From Bacillaceae bacterium Marseille-Q3522 (GTDB lineage Bacteria; Bacillota; Bacilli; Bacillales; Cytobacillaceae), in contig JAGKQJ010000027.1 of the NCBI GenBank assembly GCA_017898095.1, positions 1-36,199 of the forward strand: a stretch of DNA of 36,199 bases. Reading direction: 5' to 3'. The notes under the pieces were generated by a model that saw only the letters and a program-made list of their open reading frames with translations, had not been told where the DNA came from and searched no databases. Of this stretch, positions 1 to 8,150 are shown piece by piece. Position 1 is the first letter of the stretch, and each line of letters starts with the position of its first letter. Both the position numbers and the translations under genes were made by a program.

Positions 1-2
1 GT

Positions 3-47
3 TATAAAGCATTGGCGGTTTTAGTGAAAGCGTTTGAACCCAATTAA
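3..47 (+). CDS. Possible 3' tail of a gene truncated by the window edge
   Basis: Reading from base 3, fourteen sense codons (ending V-K-A-F-E-P-N) run to a TAA at 45-47. The residue mix looks protein-like, but there is too little to name a family, and a chance open frame of this length is quite possible. Bases 48-179 after it hold no gene that I can see. Confidence 0.25.
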   Translation, partial: YKALAVLVKAFEPN

Positions 48-179
48 GATTTGACGGGATCCGCGTTACAGGTATTATTTTTGATACGAATATCAAATTC
101 CTGAAGTAGAGTAATGATCAATTTATAGCTTCTTACAATAGTAAAAATCTTTCCCCTATTCACATCACAAATATATAGT

Positions 180-208
180 TTAACAATTTCCAACGATAGT
201 GATATGAT
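180..208 (+). promoter_or_regulatory. Sigma-A-type promoter of the nitroreductase gene
   Basis: TTAACA (180-185) and TATGAT (203-208) are separated by exactly 17 bp. They lie about 40 bp ahead of the nitroreductase start, in an AT-rich gap. Each hexamer has one mismatch to TTGACA/TATAAT. Confidence 0.6.
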
Positions 209-247
209 TTATCATAAAAGAGATAGAAATAAAAAGAGGGTGACATC

Positions 248-817
248 ATGGAATTATATGAAGCAATAAAAACGCGAAGAAGTATCGGAAAAGTAAAACA
301 AGATAAAGTCCCGAAAGAGACAATTGAAAAGATCCTAGATACGGCTGTCTGGGCACCAAATCATTTTCGTACAGAACCATGGCGTTTTTTTGTCCTGCAA
401 GGTGAAGGATTGGTTCAGCTTGGCAATGTATTGGCGGAGATCGTAAAGAGTACGATGGATGATCCGGAGACAGAAGAAAACAAAGCAAGAATAGAAAAAA
501 ATCAAAAAAACCCGTTACGTGCACCAGTTATCATTGCCGTTGGTGTGGAACCAAGCGACAAGCCGAGAGTCCTCGTGCAAGAAGAATTTGCTGCTGTCCA
601 TGCGGCTGTGCAAAATATGCTGTTGGCAGCACATGCGGAAGGACTTGGCGCTATTTGGAGAACAGGCGATATTTGCTACGACCGTAAAGTAGCAGATTTC
701 TTCGGCCTTTCAGAAAATGGCCAGGTGATCGGTTTTGTTTACCTGGGTTACCCGGACATGACGGTCAAAGAGCCTAAGAAAACAAGCTTTGAAACATATA
801 CGAAGTGGATCGGCTGA
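248..817 (+). CDS. Nitroreductase family protein
   Basis: A 189-residue FMN-dependent nitroreductase-fold protein, expected to be a cytoplasmic NAD(P)H oxidoreductase with unknown physiological substrate. The N-terminus has the family signature (E-A-I-K-T-R-R-S-I) that binds FMN phosphate. The W-A-P-N-H and E-P-W-R-F-F segments at about residues 37-50 are typical of the short YdjA/YfhC-like subgroup. The C-terminal part has G-L-G-A-I-W-R-T-G and V-I-G-F-V-Y-L-G-Y-P, the usual flavin-contacting strand and end motif. Length matches the subgroup. Start: ATG with AGAGGGTGA about 5 nt upstream. It is monocistronic, with its own promoter at 180-208 and a strong terminator at 863-898 shared with the convergent malP. 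The substrate cannot be told from sequence. Confidence 0.85.
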   Translation: MELYEAIKTRRSIGKVKQDKVPKETIEKILDTAVWAPNHFRTEPWRFFVLQGEGLVQLGNVLAEIVKSTMDDPETEENKARIEKNQKNPLRAPVIIAVGVEPSDKPRVLVQEEFAAVHAAVQNMLLAAHAEGLGAIWRTGDICYDRKVADFFGLSENGQVIGFVYLGYPDMTVKEPKKTSFETYTKWIG

Positions 818-862
818 TTGGTGGCCGGCCCAGCTATTATAAGTTCAAAAGAATATAGACCA

Positions 863-898
863 GGAAAAAAGCTCAAGTTCCCACTTGAGCTTTTTTCC
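863..898. terminator. Bidirectional intrinsic terminator
   Basis: A 16-bp perfect inverted repeat (863-878 and 883-898) with a 4-nt loop. It has an A-run on the left and a T-run on the right, so it can work on both strands. It sits between the convergent nitroreductase and malP genes. Confidence 0.9.
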
Positions 899-962
899 AT
901 CGTATCTCATATTTTTTTGTCATATACTCCGTTCAATTTTTGAAAAGGTTGAAAGCGAAATT

Positions 963-2531
963 TTATGATATTTCTTTTTTACTCTCAAGAATGTCATTAA
1001 TTTGATTTTTTAATATTTCTGCTTTCGGGCCAAAGATCGCTTGAATGCCGTTTCCGACTTCTAGAACTCCTTTTGCACCAAGTTCCTTTAATTGCTCGTG
1101 ATTTACCTGTAATTTATTCTTTACACTAACACGTAATCTCGTAATACAGGCATCAATATTATTGATATTTTCTTCTCCCCCTAATGCCGCTAATACACTT
1201 AAGGCTTGCTTATTTGTACCTTTTTGTTCATAATCCTTTCGTGAATACAGTCGATTTGATTCTTCCGTACCGCGGCCTGGTGTAAGAAGATTCCATTTAC
1301 TGATAGCGAAACGGAAGGTAAAGTAATAAATGACGGACATACACAGTCCTGTGAGAACAACAAGCCACCATGGTTCGCCGACACCCGGCAAAATACCGAA
1401 TAAGGTAAAATCAATAATCCCTGCTCCGCCGGCATACCCTATTTGAACATCAAACAGATACATCAGCATAAAGGATAATCCGGCCATTAAACAATGAAAA
1501 ACATATAGCAATGGTGCGACAAACAGAAACGTAAATTCAATCGGTTCTGTAATCCCGGTTAAAAAGGCCGTGCCGGTTGCCGTTAAAAGCAATCCTGCAA
1601 CTGCCTTTTTGTTTTCCGGTTTCGCCATATGATACATTGCCAGGGCGACAGCAGGAAGACCAAACAGGATAAATGGGTATTTTCCAACCATAAAACGCCC
1701 TGCTGTAATATCAACAGCTGCGTTTACTTGTTTATCCGCCAGCTGTGCCATGTACATAGCCGTGTCCCCGGAAACGATTGAACCGGCTAACGTTGTATAC
1801 GTTCCACCAACTTCAGAAAAACGAATCGGGATGTAGAAAATATGATGCAAACCAAATGGAATTAACGCCCGTTCAATCAATCCGTAAATGAACATGTAAA
1901 AAGGCGGTGTGTCCGTACCGGACAATTGATTGCCAATAAAGAAAATGAAATCTTGAATATGTGGCCATACAAACGCTAAAATTAATGCTAAAATAATCGA
2001 CACACCTGCTGTCACAATAGGCACAAAGCGTTGTCCACCAAAGAAAGACAGCATTTCCGGCATTTGAAAATCATGAAATTTTTTATAAAGAGCCGCGGCA
2101 AGAAAGCCCATCATTATTCCGCCGAATACACCAATCTGTAAAGTGGGAATCCCTAATTCTAATGTATATCCCGGAGTCGATGCGTTTTCCGGGGTAATCC
2201 CTAAAACTATACCAATGACATAGTGCATGATAATATAACCAACAAATGCGGAAATACTAGCTCCTGCCTTTCCTCCTGTCCAGCTGCCGGCTATGCCGAT
2301 GGCAAAAAGAACTCCGAGGTTTTTAAAAATCGCATTTCCGGCACCGGTTAAAAGCTTCGCAAAAGTTTGCCAACCGTTTGCTTCCAAGAAAGGTAAATAG
2401 TCGATCAAATAAGCGGACTGCAAGGCGATTCCGATTCCTAATAGCAATCCAGCAGCCGGCAACAAAGAAATAATCACCATAAAGGATTTTCCAATTCGTT
2501 GGAAGAATTCGAAATTAAAATACTTTTTCAT
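963..2531 (-). CDS. malP: PTS maltose/alpha-glucoside transporter, EIICB component
   Basis: A 522-residue membrane permease that imports and phosphorylates a sugar, probably maltose to maltose-6-phosphate. Residues 1 to about 420 are the EIIC domain, with many hydrophobic helices, the substrate-site motif G-I-T-E-P-I-E-F and the stretch I-E-R-A-L-I-P-F-G-L-H-H typical of the glucose/glucoside superfamily. Residues of about 440-520 are the EIIB domain; its phosphoryl-accepting cysteine lies in D-A-C-I-T-R-L-R. There is no fused EIIA, so a separate or shared EIIA-Glc protein is needed. Length is close to B. subtilis MalP/GlvC (about 527). Start: ATG preceded by AAAGGGG. It lies downstream of malA on the same strand with a 227-bp gap that holds a cre-like box. 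The malA and RpiR neighbours support the maltose assignment over other glucosides; specificity remains an inference. Confidence 0.88.
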   Translation of the reverse strand: MKKYFNFEFFQRIGKSFMVIISLLPAAGLLLGIGIALQSAYLIDYLPFLEANGWQTFAKLLTGAGNAIFKNLGVLFAIGIAGSWTGGKAGASISAFVGYIIMHYVIGIVLGITPENASTPGYTLELGIPTLQIGVFGGIMMGFLAAALYKKFHDFQMPEMLSFFGGQRFVPIVTAGVSIILALILAFVWPHIQDFIFFIGNQLSGTDTPPFYMFIYGLIERALIPFGLHHIFYIPIRFSEVGGTYTTLAGSIVSGDTAMYMAQLADKQVNAAVDITAGRFMVGKYPFILFGLPAVALAMYHMAKPENKKAVAGLLLTATGTAFLTGITEPIEFTFLFVAPLLYVFHCLMAGLSFMLMYLFDVQIGYAGGAGIIDFTLFGILPGVGEPWWLVVLTGLCMSVIYYFTFRFAISKWNLLTPGRGTEESNRLYSRKDYEQKGTNKQALSVLAALGGEENINNIDACITRLRVSVKNKLQVNHEQLKELGAKGVLEVGNGIQAIFGPKAEILKNQINDILESKKEIS

Positions 2532-2607
2532 TTATTTTTCCCCTTTCTTAATGAAAATGAATACTGATAAAATGAACATCCCTCTTTAATTTTACTGAAT
2601 AACAAAA

Positions 2608-2621
2608 TGTAAGCGCATAAC
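2608..2621 (-). promoter_or_regulatory. Candidate CcpA cre box upstream of malP
   Basis: Read on the - strand the site is GTTATGCGCTTACA. Its right half (CGCTTACA) is identical to strong Bacillus cre sites; the left half has three mismatches. It lies 77 bp before malP. A weak -10 candidate (TAAAAT) follows on the - strand, so CcpA bound here would sit over the -35 region. A short GGGAG/CTCCC hairpin at 2641-2661 lies between the malA stop and this site. Confidence 0.45.
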
Positions 2622-2758
2622 TTCTGTTCTATTAAAACTGGGGAGCCATAGAGAAACTCCCTGATGGATACTTAGGATCAAAAATAATAAAGTGGCAGCC
2701 CTGCTATCATGAGGGTACAAATGAACGTGAGTAATGAATGAAAACAGTCAACTGAACA

Positions 2759-4084
2759 TTATTTCAATTCAGGCCAATATTCTTTATTTGCTTCTATTAA
2801 CGCATCTAATACTTCCCGTGCTTTCAAAGCGGAAATGACGGTCCGGTTTAACGTTAAAGCCTGCAAAGCTTTTTGGTAGGATCCTTCTAAATACGCCTCA
2901 ACTGTTAATTTTTCATAAGCATATTGCCCCTCGATCAATCCTTTATAAAAAGTGGGAATTTCACCGACGGCAAAAGGCCTGGGACCATAATCGGTCAAAC
3001 TTGCTGCAACCTCTATCATTGCATCATTTGGCAAATTTGCCACGATACCGTTATTTTTAACGATGACAATAAAGTGATCTCCTTTATTATAAGCAATGGA
3101 TTCTGCTACAATAATAATAAACTCACCGTGTGCGTCATTATGGATCACATTGGAATCTTTTGCAGTACCGGCATTTACGACACGGTTACATTCAGCAAAG
3201 ACACGCTTTTCGCGGCCGTCGATTACCTCATTTGCCCTGGTATAGGAAGGATCTAGTTTTTTCAAGACTTTATCCGGATAGAGATAATACTGTAAATACG
3301 TATTTGGTAAATAATCAGGAAAATCACGGACGATTTGTTCGACCATCGCATACGTTTCCAGCCAAGAAGCATCCCGCTGCTCATAGTCGGCAGGAAGAAA
3401 ACCGCCTTCTAAAATTATTTTTCGTAGTTCAGGTAATACGTCCCGCCCCTCTTTATTATAAAGATGAGTGAACCAGCCGAAGTGATTTAAACCAAAATAA
3501 ATTGGATCAAAGTCACGAGTATTCATATTAAGTATGCGGGCGTAAGAACGAAGTAAGTTTTCCGGTTGGTCACATATATTTAAAATACGCCTGTCTTCCG
3601 GAAAAACCCTTTGTAAAGCATCTGCGACAATGGCAGCAGGATTTGTGTAATTTAAGATCCAGGCTGTTTTTGTTTTACTGCGTACATCTTTGACAAGCTG
3701 AATCATATCACGGATCGATCTCATGCCGTAGGCAAAGCCTCCCGGACCGCATGTTTCCTGGCCGATTACGCCAAGCTGGAGCGGGATTTTCTCATCTTTT
3801 TCCCGCATTGCGTAGCCGCCGGTACGCATCTGTACAAAGACAAAGTCAAGATTGTCTTGAAAAGCTTCTTCTTTATCAGTTGTATAGGAAAATTCCAGTT
3901 CCGGATATTCTTCCTGAAAAAGTATTTTAGCAAATTCAGCAATTTGTTTTTGCCGTGCTTCATTTACATCAAGCATCACTAATCTTTTAAGTGGAAAGCT
4001 TTTTTGCCGCTTACAGAGGCTTTTTAATAACCCTGGTGTCCAAGTGCTGCCACCGCCGACAACTAATATATTGAATTTTTTCAT
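2759..4084 (-). CDS. malA: 6-phospho-alpha-glucosidase, glycoside hydrolase family 4
   Basis: A 441-residue cytoplasmic GH4 enzyme that splits maltose-6-phosphate (and related 6-phospho-alpha-glucosides) into glucose and glucose-6-phosphate, using NAD+ and a divalent metal. The N-terminus has the Rossmann motif V-V-G-G-G-S-T-W-T-P. Cys171 in the N-I-C-D-Q-P-E motif and His201 in L-N-H-F-G-W are the expected metal ligands; G-Q-E-T-C-G-P-G-G and N-Y-T-N-P-A are other family blocks. Start: the open frame extends 21 codons further upstream, but I place the ATG at 4084 because GGGAG lies properly before it and length then matches B. subtilis GlvA/MalA (442). It is transcribed ahead of malP and divergent from the RpiR regulator gene. 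In B. subtilis the order is malA-malR-malP in one operon, so the divergent layout here is a rearranged form. Confidence 0.92.
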   Translation of the reverse strand: MKKFNILVVGGGSTWTPGLLKSLCKRQKSFPLKRLVMLDVNEARQKQIAEFAKILFQEEYPELEFSYTTDKEEAFQDNLDFVFVQMRTGGYAMREKDEKIPLQLGVIGQETCGPGGFAYGMRSIRDMIQLVKDVRSKTKTAWILNYTNPAAIVADALQRVFPEDRRILNICDQPENLLRSYARILNMNTRDFDPIYFGLNHFGWFTHLYNKEGRDVLPELRKIILEGGFLPADYEQRDASWLETYAMVEQIVRDFPDYLPNTYLQYYLYPDKVLKKLDPSYTRANEVIDGREKRVFAECNRVVNAGTAKDSNVIHNDAHGEFIIIVAESIAYNKGDHFIVIVKNNGIVANLPNDAMIEVAASLTDYGPRPFAVGEIPTFYKGLIEGQYAYEKLTVEAYLEGSYQKALQALTLNRTVISALKAREVLDALIEANKEYWPELK

Positions 4085-4152
4085 TTGCTCAACTCCCAGT
4101 AGTATTGTCATCGCTTTCACTATCATGTTAACAAGGAAAAACCGCAAAAACA

Positions 4153-4181
4153 GAAAAATTTCATTTTATGAAACTTTTTTC
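4153..4181. promoter_or_regulatory. Palindrome in the malA/RpiR divergent promoter region
   Basis: TTTCAT-TTT-ATGAAA (4159-4173) is a perfect 6+3+6 inverted repeat, flanked by A5 on the left and T6 on the right that extend the dyad. It is the clearest symmetrical site between the divergent genes. It could be the operator of the RpiR regulator; that role is inferred from position only. Confidence 0.4.
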
Positions 4182-4260
4182 GGGAATTTAGGGAATGTAA
4201 TAAGAGATCGTTTTCTTTAAAATAGACAGTAGAGTTTTTTTATAAGGAAGTGCAGATGTG

Positions 4261-5064
4261 ATGTATAATTTTTTAGCGAAGCTGTTAAATTTTATCGAAT
4301 CCTCTACCGATCATACAGCTTCAGAAATTGTGATTGCCGAATATATTTTACGTAATGTACAAGAGATCCCACGCATGTCTATTTATGAAGTAGCTGCTGC
4401 CTGTCATACATCACCAGCTACGATTACCCGGTTTTGTAAACGCTTTGAGAACATCTCCTTTAAAGAACTAAAGGAGTATGCGAGAAATTTTATAGAATTT
4501 AATGACTCGGAAGTTCTCTTCCAGCAAATCGAATCGACGATTAAGGAGGATCAACTGTTTACTTATTTTTCAGAATTACAAACAGCATTGACAGAAACAA
4601 TTGAATTGTTAGATCCGCGACAATTATTAGATGTTGTAAAGCAGATTCATCTTGCACCGAAAGTAACGTTTTTTGGCGTTACTTTTTCCCATCTCCTTGC
4701 CCGAAATGCGCAATTTAAATTTATGCGTCTCGGTAAGTATGCTTCTTCCTTAAGCAACCATGAAAATCAGTTGTCGGAAGCAAATTCGATGCAAAAGTCT
4801 GATTTAGCAATCGTGATTTCTTTTTCAGGCGAAACAAGATTCATTGTCAGGCTGGTAAAAGTACTGAAAGAAAGAGGAATCCCGATGATTGCGATCACCG
4901 GCAATGAAACTTCCTTTCTTGCTAACAATGCAAAGGATATTATTCTTGTCAGCAACCGGAAATTAAAATCATACAAATCTCCGATCATCGAAGAAATAAG
5001 TATGCTTAGTGTGATTAATTCGATTTACCTTGTATACTCGCTATTTGTTAAAAGAGCGGAATAA
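4261..5064 (+). CDS. RpiR-family transcriptional regulator of the maltose locus
   Basis: A 267-residue DNA-binding regulator. The N-terminal helix-turn-helix (about residues 1-75) contains S-A-T-I-T-R-F-C-K-R-F, the typical RpiR recognition helix; here it reads S-P-A-T-I-T-R-F-C-K-R. The C-terminal SIS domain (about 115-260) has the sugar-phosphate-binding pattern V-I-S-F-S-G-E-T and P-M-I-A-I-T-G. The likely effector is a phosphosugar such as maltose-6-phosphate. By position it matches B. subtilis MalR/GlvR, an activator of malA and malP. Start: GTG at 4258 and ATG at 4261 are adjacent and both follow AAGGAAG; I chose the ATG. It is divergent from malA, with a palindrome in the shared intergenic region. 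Whether it activates or represses is not visible. Confidence 0.85.
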   Translation: MYNFLAKLLNFIESSTDHTASEIVIAEYILRNVQEIPRMSIYEVAAACHTSPATITRFCKRFENISFKELKEYARNFIEFNDSEVLFQQIESTIKEDQLFTYFSELQTALTETIELLDPRQLLDVVKQIHLAPKVTFFGVTFSHLLARNAQFKFMRLGKYASSLSNHENQLSEANSMQKSDLAIVISFSGETRFIVRLVKVLKERGIPMIAITGNETSFLANNAKDIILVSNRKLKSYKSPIIEEISMLSVINSIYLVYSLFVKRAE

Positions 5065-5224
5065 CTTCCGTAGCGGATTTCGACTGAAAAAGGTTCTTTT
5101 TCTCCTCAAATACGATTAGTCCGATTCCTCCTAAAGCAGGAGATAAAATCAATCTGATAGCCAATGTAAAAGCGGACTCTCTGGAATACACTAATAAGTA
5201 AGGAGAAACAGGGAGGTGTTTGCG

Positions 5225-5380
5225 ATGTATGCCGCTGATATATATGTAAATGAGAAACTTTATTTGAATGGCAGAAATAACAAGGTTATGACATACAGTC
5301 ATAAATCGAGTTGGCTTATTAAGGAATATAATGATAACACGCAAAGTGGCGAGACAGCCGATTTAAGGCGGAGTGCCTAG
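5225..5380 (+). CDS. Unknown 51-residue small protein
   Basis: An ATG preceded by a near-perfect GGAGGTG with 6-nt spacing opens a frame of 51 codons to TAG at 5378-5380. The product begins M-Y-A-A-D-I-Y-V-N-E, is hydrophilic, has no signal peptide, membrane segment or cysteine, and ends R-R-S-A. I do not recognise it. It stands alone in the 518-bp gap between the RpiR gene and the racemase. The 160 bp upstream hold only a short hairpin (7-bp arms) just after the RpiR stop and no clear promoter. The ribosome binding site is the main support. Confidence 0.5.
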   Translation: MYAADIYVNEKLYLNGRNNKVMTYSHKSSWLIKEYNDNTQSGETADLRRSA

Positions 5381-5455
5381 CCGGATACGTGCTTTCTTCT
5401 TTATCAAATCAAAAAACGAGAATGACTAAATCCCCCCAGGTAATTCAAATAGAGA

Positions 5456-5507
5456 GACTCCTTTTAAAAAGAAAAATAATTTTTCAACAAACTTTTTAAA
5501 AGGAGTC
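5456..5507. repeat. Perfect 16-bp inverted repeat, possible terminator
   Basis: GACTCCTTTTAAAAAG (5456-5471) is repeated as its exact complement at 5492-5507 around a 20-nt AT-rich loop. It lies between the convergent small ORF and racemase gene. No T-run follows the stem on either strand, although the arms carry A/T tracts. A terminator, a protein-binding dyad or a mobile-element remnant are all possible. Confidence 0.5.
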
Positions 5508-5582
5508 AAACCGCCTTCCTATTTTCAATTTTAAAAATATTCAATCTCCGTTTCAGTCCAATTTTGTCCGTGAAAAATTCGT

Positions 5583-6275
5583 TTACACTCCTGCTGCTTC
5601 AACTGCTTTTTCACAGTGAATTTTCGTAGAGTCAAACAGCGGTAAAGCAGAGTCCTGTTGCTTAATCAATAATGGGATTTCTGTACAGCCGAGAATGATA
5701 CCTTCCGCTCCGTTTTCGCCAAGGCGTTGAATAATTTTTTGGTATTTCTCTTTTGATGAAGGTAAAACATCTCCTTTACATAACTCTGCAAAAATAACTT
5801 CATGTATTGTTATCCTATCTTCTTCATTTGGAATCAGCACATCTATTCCGTATTTTTTCAGTAAATCCTTGTAAAAATCTTTTTCCATTGTATATCTTGT
5901 CCCAAGTAACCCGACTTTTTTTATGCCCTTTTCTTTAATTCTTGCGGCAATTGCGTCAACGATATGAATAAGAGGGATCGCAATAGCCTTTTTCACATCT
6001 TCTGCCATCAAATGCATCGTATTCGTACAGATTACGATCAGATCTGCCCCTGCTTGTTCCAGTGTTTTTGCAGCATTCACCATTTTTGCTGTTGCTTCTT
6101 GCCAGTGCCCTTGTTGCTGAAGTTCGACAACCTCCTGAAAATCAAACGAGTACATCAAACATTTTGCCGAATGCAGTTCCCCTTGTTTTTTCTGAACGAG
6201 TTCGTTTACGTAACGATAATAATCTGTTGTCGATTCCCAGCTTAGTCCACCAATAAGTCCAATAGTTTTCATCAT
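5583..6275 (-). CDS. Aspartate/glutamate racemase family protein
   Basis: A 230-residue cofactor-independent amino acid racemase, cytoplasmic. The two catalytic cysteines are visible: one in I-C-T-N-T-M-H (about residue 83) and one in L-G-C-T-E-I-P-L-L (about residue 197), the standard pair of this superfamily. The N-terminus G-L-I-G-G-L-S-W-E-S-T is characteristic of the RacX/YgeA branch. Length is normal. Start: ATG with AGAGG about 5-6 nt upstream; a second ATG follows directly. It is divergently transcribed from a MocR-type regulator with direct repeats between them, suggesting the regulator controls this gene. Members of this branch act on several amino acids, so the substrate is open. 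Confidence 0.88.
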   Translation of the reverse strand: MMKTIGLIGGLSWESTTDYYRYVNELVQKKQGELHSAKCLMYSFDFQEVVELQQQGHWQEATAKMVNAAKTLEQAGADLIVICTNTMHLMAEDVKKAIAIPLIHIVDAIAARIKEKGIKKVGLLGTRYTMEKDFYKDLLKKYGIDVLIPNEEDRITIHEVIFAELCKGDVLPSSKEKYQKIIQRLGENGAEGIILGCTEIPLLIKQQDSALPLFDSTKIHCEKAVEAAGV

Positions 6276-6322
6276 CTTAACCTCTTCCTCTTAAATGTTA
6301 AAAATATTCTAACATGTTATAC

Positions 6323-6365
6323 TGGACTATATTAGTACCAATAATAAAAAACTTTTATAGTACCA
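6323..6365. promoter_or_regulatory. Direct repeats in the racemase/MocR intergenic region
   Basis: TAGTACCA occurs at 6333-6340 and again at 6358-6365, 25 bp apart. An inverted related half-site, TGGACTA, is at 6323-6329. MocR regulators such as GabR bind pairs of direct repeats in divergent promoters, so this is a good operator candidate. Confidence 0.45.
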
Positions 6366-6594
6366 GAGTGTGAAAATTCTCTTAGAGAATATGTTGTAGT
6401 ATTACAAATTACTTTCTATAGCAAATCTCAACCGGGAAACTTGTCTGCGTCTCTAGTAATTTTCCAGTGATAAGGGTCCCAATGAAATTGTTTAAAAAAG
6501 CTTAAAAAATTGGGTATAGGTGAGAAATCAACTTTAGAGATAAATTATTTGCTTCGCATAAGGCCGGTTTCTCACTAGAAAAGAGGAAAAGGAG

Positions 6595-8025
6595 ATGAAA
6601 ACCGATATGCTTTGGTTTCCAATTAATCGGCAGGATAAAAAAAACGTTACCCAGCAAGTATATGAGCAGATCAGGCGGAGTATTTTAAGTAAAGAATTGA
6701 AAGAAAAGCAGCGCTTGCCTTCCACTAGAGAACTTGCCGCGAATATTGGTGTTTCACGCAACACTGTTATCGAAGCATATGACCAACTTTTGTTTGAGGG
6801 ATATTTAATCGTGAAGCCGCGATCCGGCACGTATGTTGCGGAAGGTGCCGCATTGAAAGTTACGGAAGAAACCGGTAATACAGAAACGCTCTTTCATGAA
6901 CCATCCGCTGAGAAACCATCCGCGGCAAATGTGATTGATTTTCGTGCGGGAAATCCTGCTATGGATCATTTTCCGCGAAAAAAATGGGGGAAAATCGCAA
7001 GTGATATTTGTAAGGATGCAACGGATGAAGTTTTCGGCTATTCCAATCCTTTTGGAGAAGAAGCGCTGCGGAAAGTATTAGCATCTTATTTATCGCGAAC
7101 CAGGGGAGTCCGTTGTCATCCAAAGCAAATTGTGATAACTTCCGGAGCAACACAAGGCTTGTTTCTCCTTACGATGCTATTGGCGAAAGATGGAAACTAT
7201 GTGGCCGTAGAAGATCCGGTTACCGATGAAATGAGAACGATTTTTTCCTATGCGGGTGCAGAGGTAAGACCAATAAAAACGGATTCCTGGGGTATTGTTC
7301 CGGAAAAGCTGCCGCAAAAGGAGAAACCGGGCTTTGTGTTTGTGATCCCGTCCCATCAATTCCCTCTAGGGATCACCTTGCCGATTCAACGCCGTATCAA
7401 ACTGGTGGAATATGCACGGCACATGAATTGTTATTTGATTGAGGATGATTATGATAGTGAGTTCACCTACGAAGGAACCCCCGTCTTTTCGATTCAGGGT
7501 CTGGAACAGGAAAGAGTCATTTATGTAGGAACTTTTAGTAAAATATTGTCTCCCGCATTAAGGGTCGGATATGTTATTTTACCGTACCCGCTTTTGGAAA
7601 AATTCCAGCAATTAAAATGGTTTTCAGACCGCCACACTTCATCATTGGAACAGCTTACGATGGCTCGTTTTATTGAAGAAGGTTTTTTAGACCAGCATGT
7701 CAGAAGAATGAAAAAAATCTATCAAAAACGGCGCAAGACACTGGTAAAAGCATTACAGAAAGCTTTTTCTGCGATAAATATTTTAGGACAGGCGGCCGGA
7801 ATGCATTTAGTTGTCGAATTTCCCGGCATCGAATTTACAGAAGAAGTAATCGCGGCTGTGAAAAGACATTATGTTACCGTTTATCCTGTTGAACAATATG
7901 CGATGCAAAAAGGCTTTCATACCCGTCAAATTGTAATGGGCTATGGAAGCTTGCCGGAAGAAAAAATTATTGAAGGGGTACACCGATTGAAAAAAGCAAT
8001 TACTCCGTTTGCAAAGATGAATTGA
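6595..8025 (+). CDS. MocR-family regulator (GntR helix-turn-helix fused to aminotransferase fold)
   Basis: A 476-residue PLP-dependent transcription factor. Residues of about 10-80 are a winged helix of the GntR type (L-P-S-T-R-E-L-A-A-N-I-G-V-S-R-N-T-V). Residues of about 110-470 are an aminotransferase class I fold whose PLP lysine lies in G-T-F-S-K-I-L-S-P-A-L-R-V-G-Y; D-D-Y-D-S-E-F is another conserved block. Members such as GabR and PdxR regulate amino-acid or PLP genes next to them. Start: ATG at 6595 with AGAGGA 7 nt upstream; a second in-frame ATG lies 12 nt later. It diverges from the racemase gene with paired direct repeats between. This is not a biosynthetic aminotransferase, since the N-terminal DNA-binding domain is intact. 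The target is inferred from position. Confidence 0.9.
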   Translation: MKTDMLWFPINRQDKKNVTQQVYEQIRRSILSKELKEKQRLPSTRELAANIGVSRNTVIEAYDQLLFEGYLIVKPRSGTYVAEGAALKVTEETGNTETLFHEPSAEKPSAANVIDFRAGNPAMDHFPRKKWGKIASDICKDATDEVFGYSNPFGEEALRKVLASYLSRTRGVRCHPKQIVITSGATQGLFLLTMLLAKDGNYVAVEDPVTDEMRTIFSYAGAEVRPIKTDSWGIVPEKLPQKEKPGFVFVIPSHQFPLGITLPIQRRIKLVEYARHMNCYLIEDDYDSEFTYEGTPVFSIQGLEQERVIYVGTFSKILSPALRVGYVILPYPLLEKFQQLKWFSDRHTSSLEQLTMARFIEEGFLDQHVRRMKKIYQKRRKTLVKALQKAFSAINILGQAAGMHLVVEFPGIEFTEEVIAAVKRHYVTVYPVEQYAMQKGFHTRQIVMGYGSLPEEKIIEGVHRLKKAITPFAKMN

Positions 8026-8056
8026 ATGATCCTTTGATAAGGCTATGGAAGGCTGC

Positions 8057-8076
8057 GATCTCCCGAAAAGGGGATC
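8057..8076. terminator. Weak hairpin between convergent genes
   Basis: GATC-T-CCC (8057-8064) pairs with GGGGATC (8070-8076) with one bulge and a short loop, followed by TTCTT on the + strand. Its place after the MocR stop fits a terminator, but stem and T-run are weak. Confidence 0.35.
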
Positions 8077-8150
8077 TTCTTCACCTGATTCTTTTGCATT
8101 CAGTTAACAAAACAGAGATAAGACTAACGGAGCCCCTTCTCAAGTAATAC

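Noticed and set aside
27-40. TGAAAGCGTTTGAA, similar to a cre box
   Set aside because: It lies in the possible coding tail at the window edge, far from a promoter, and the right half is poor.
5048-5344. 98-codon - strand ORF overlapping the RpiR gene 3' end and the small ORF
   Set aside because: No ribosome binding site before its start and it overlaps a better-supported + strand small ORF; composition is that of AT-rich non-coding sequence.
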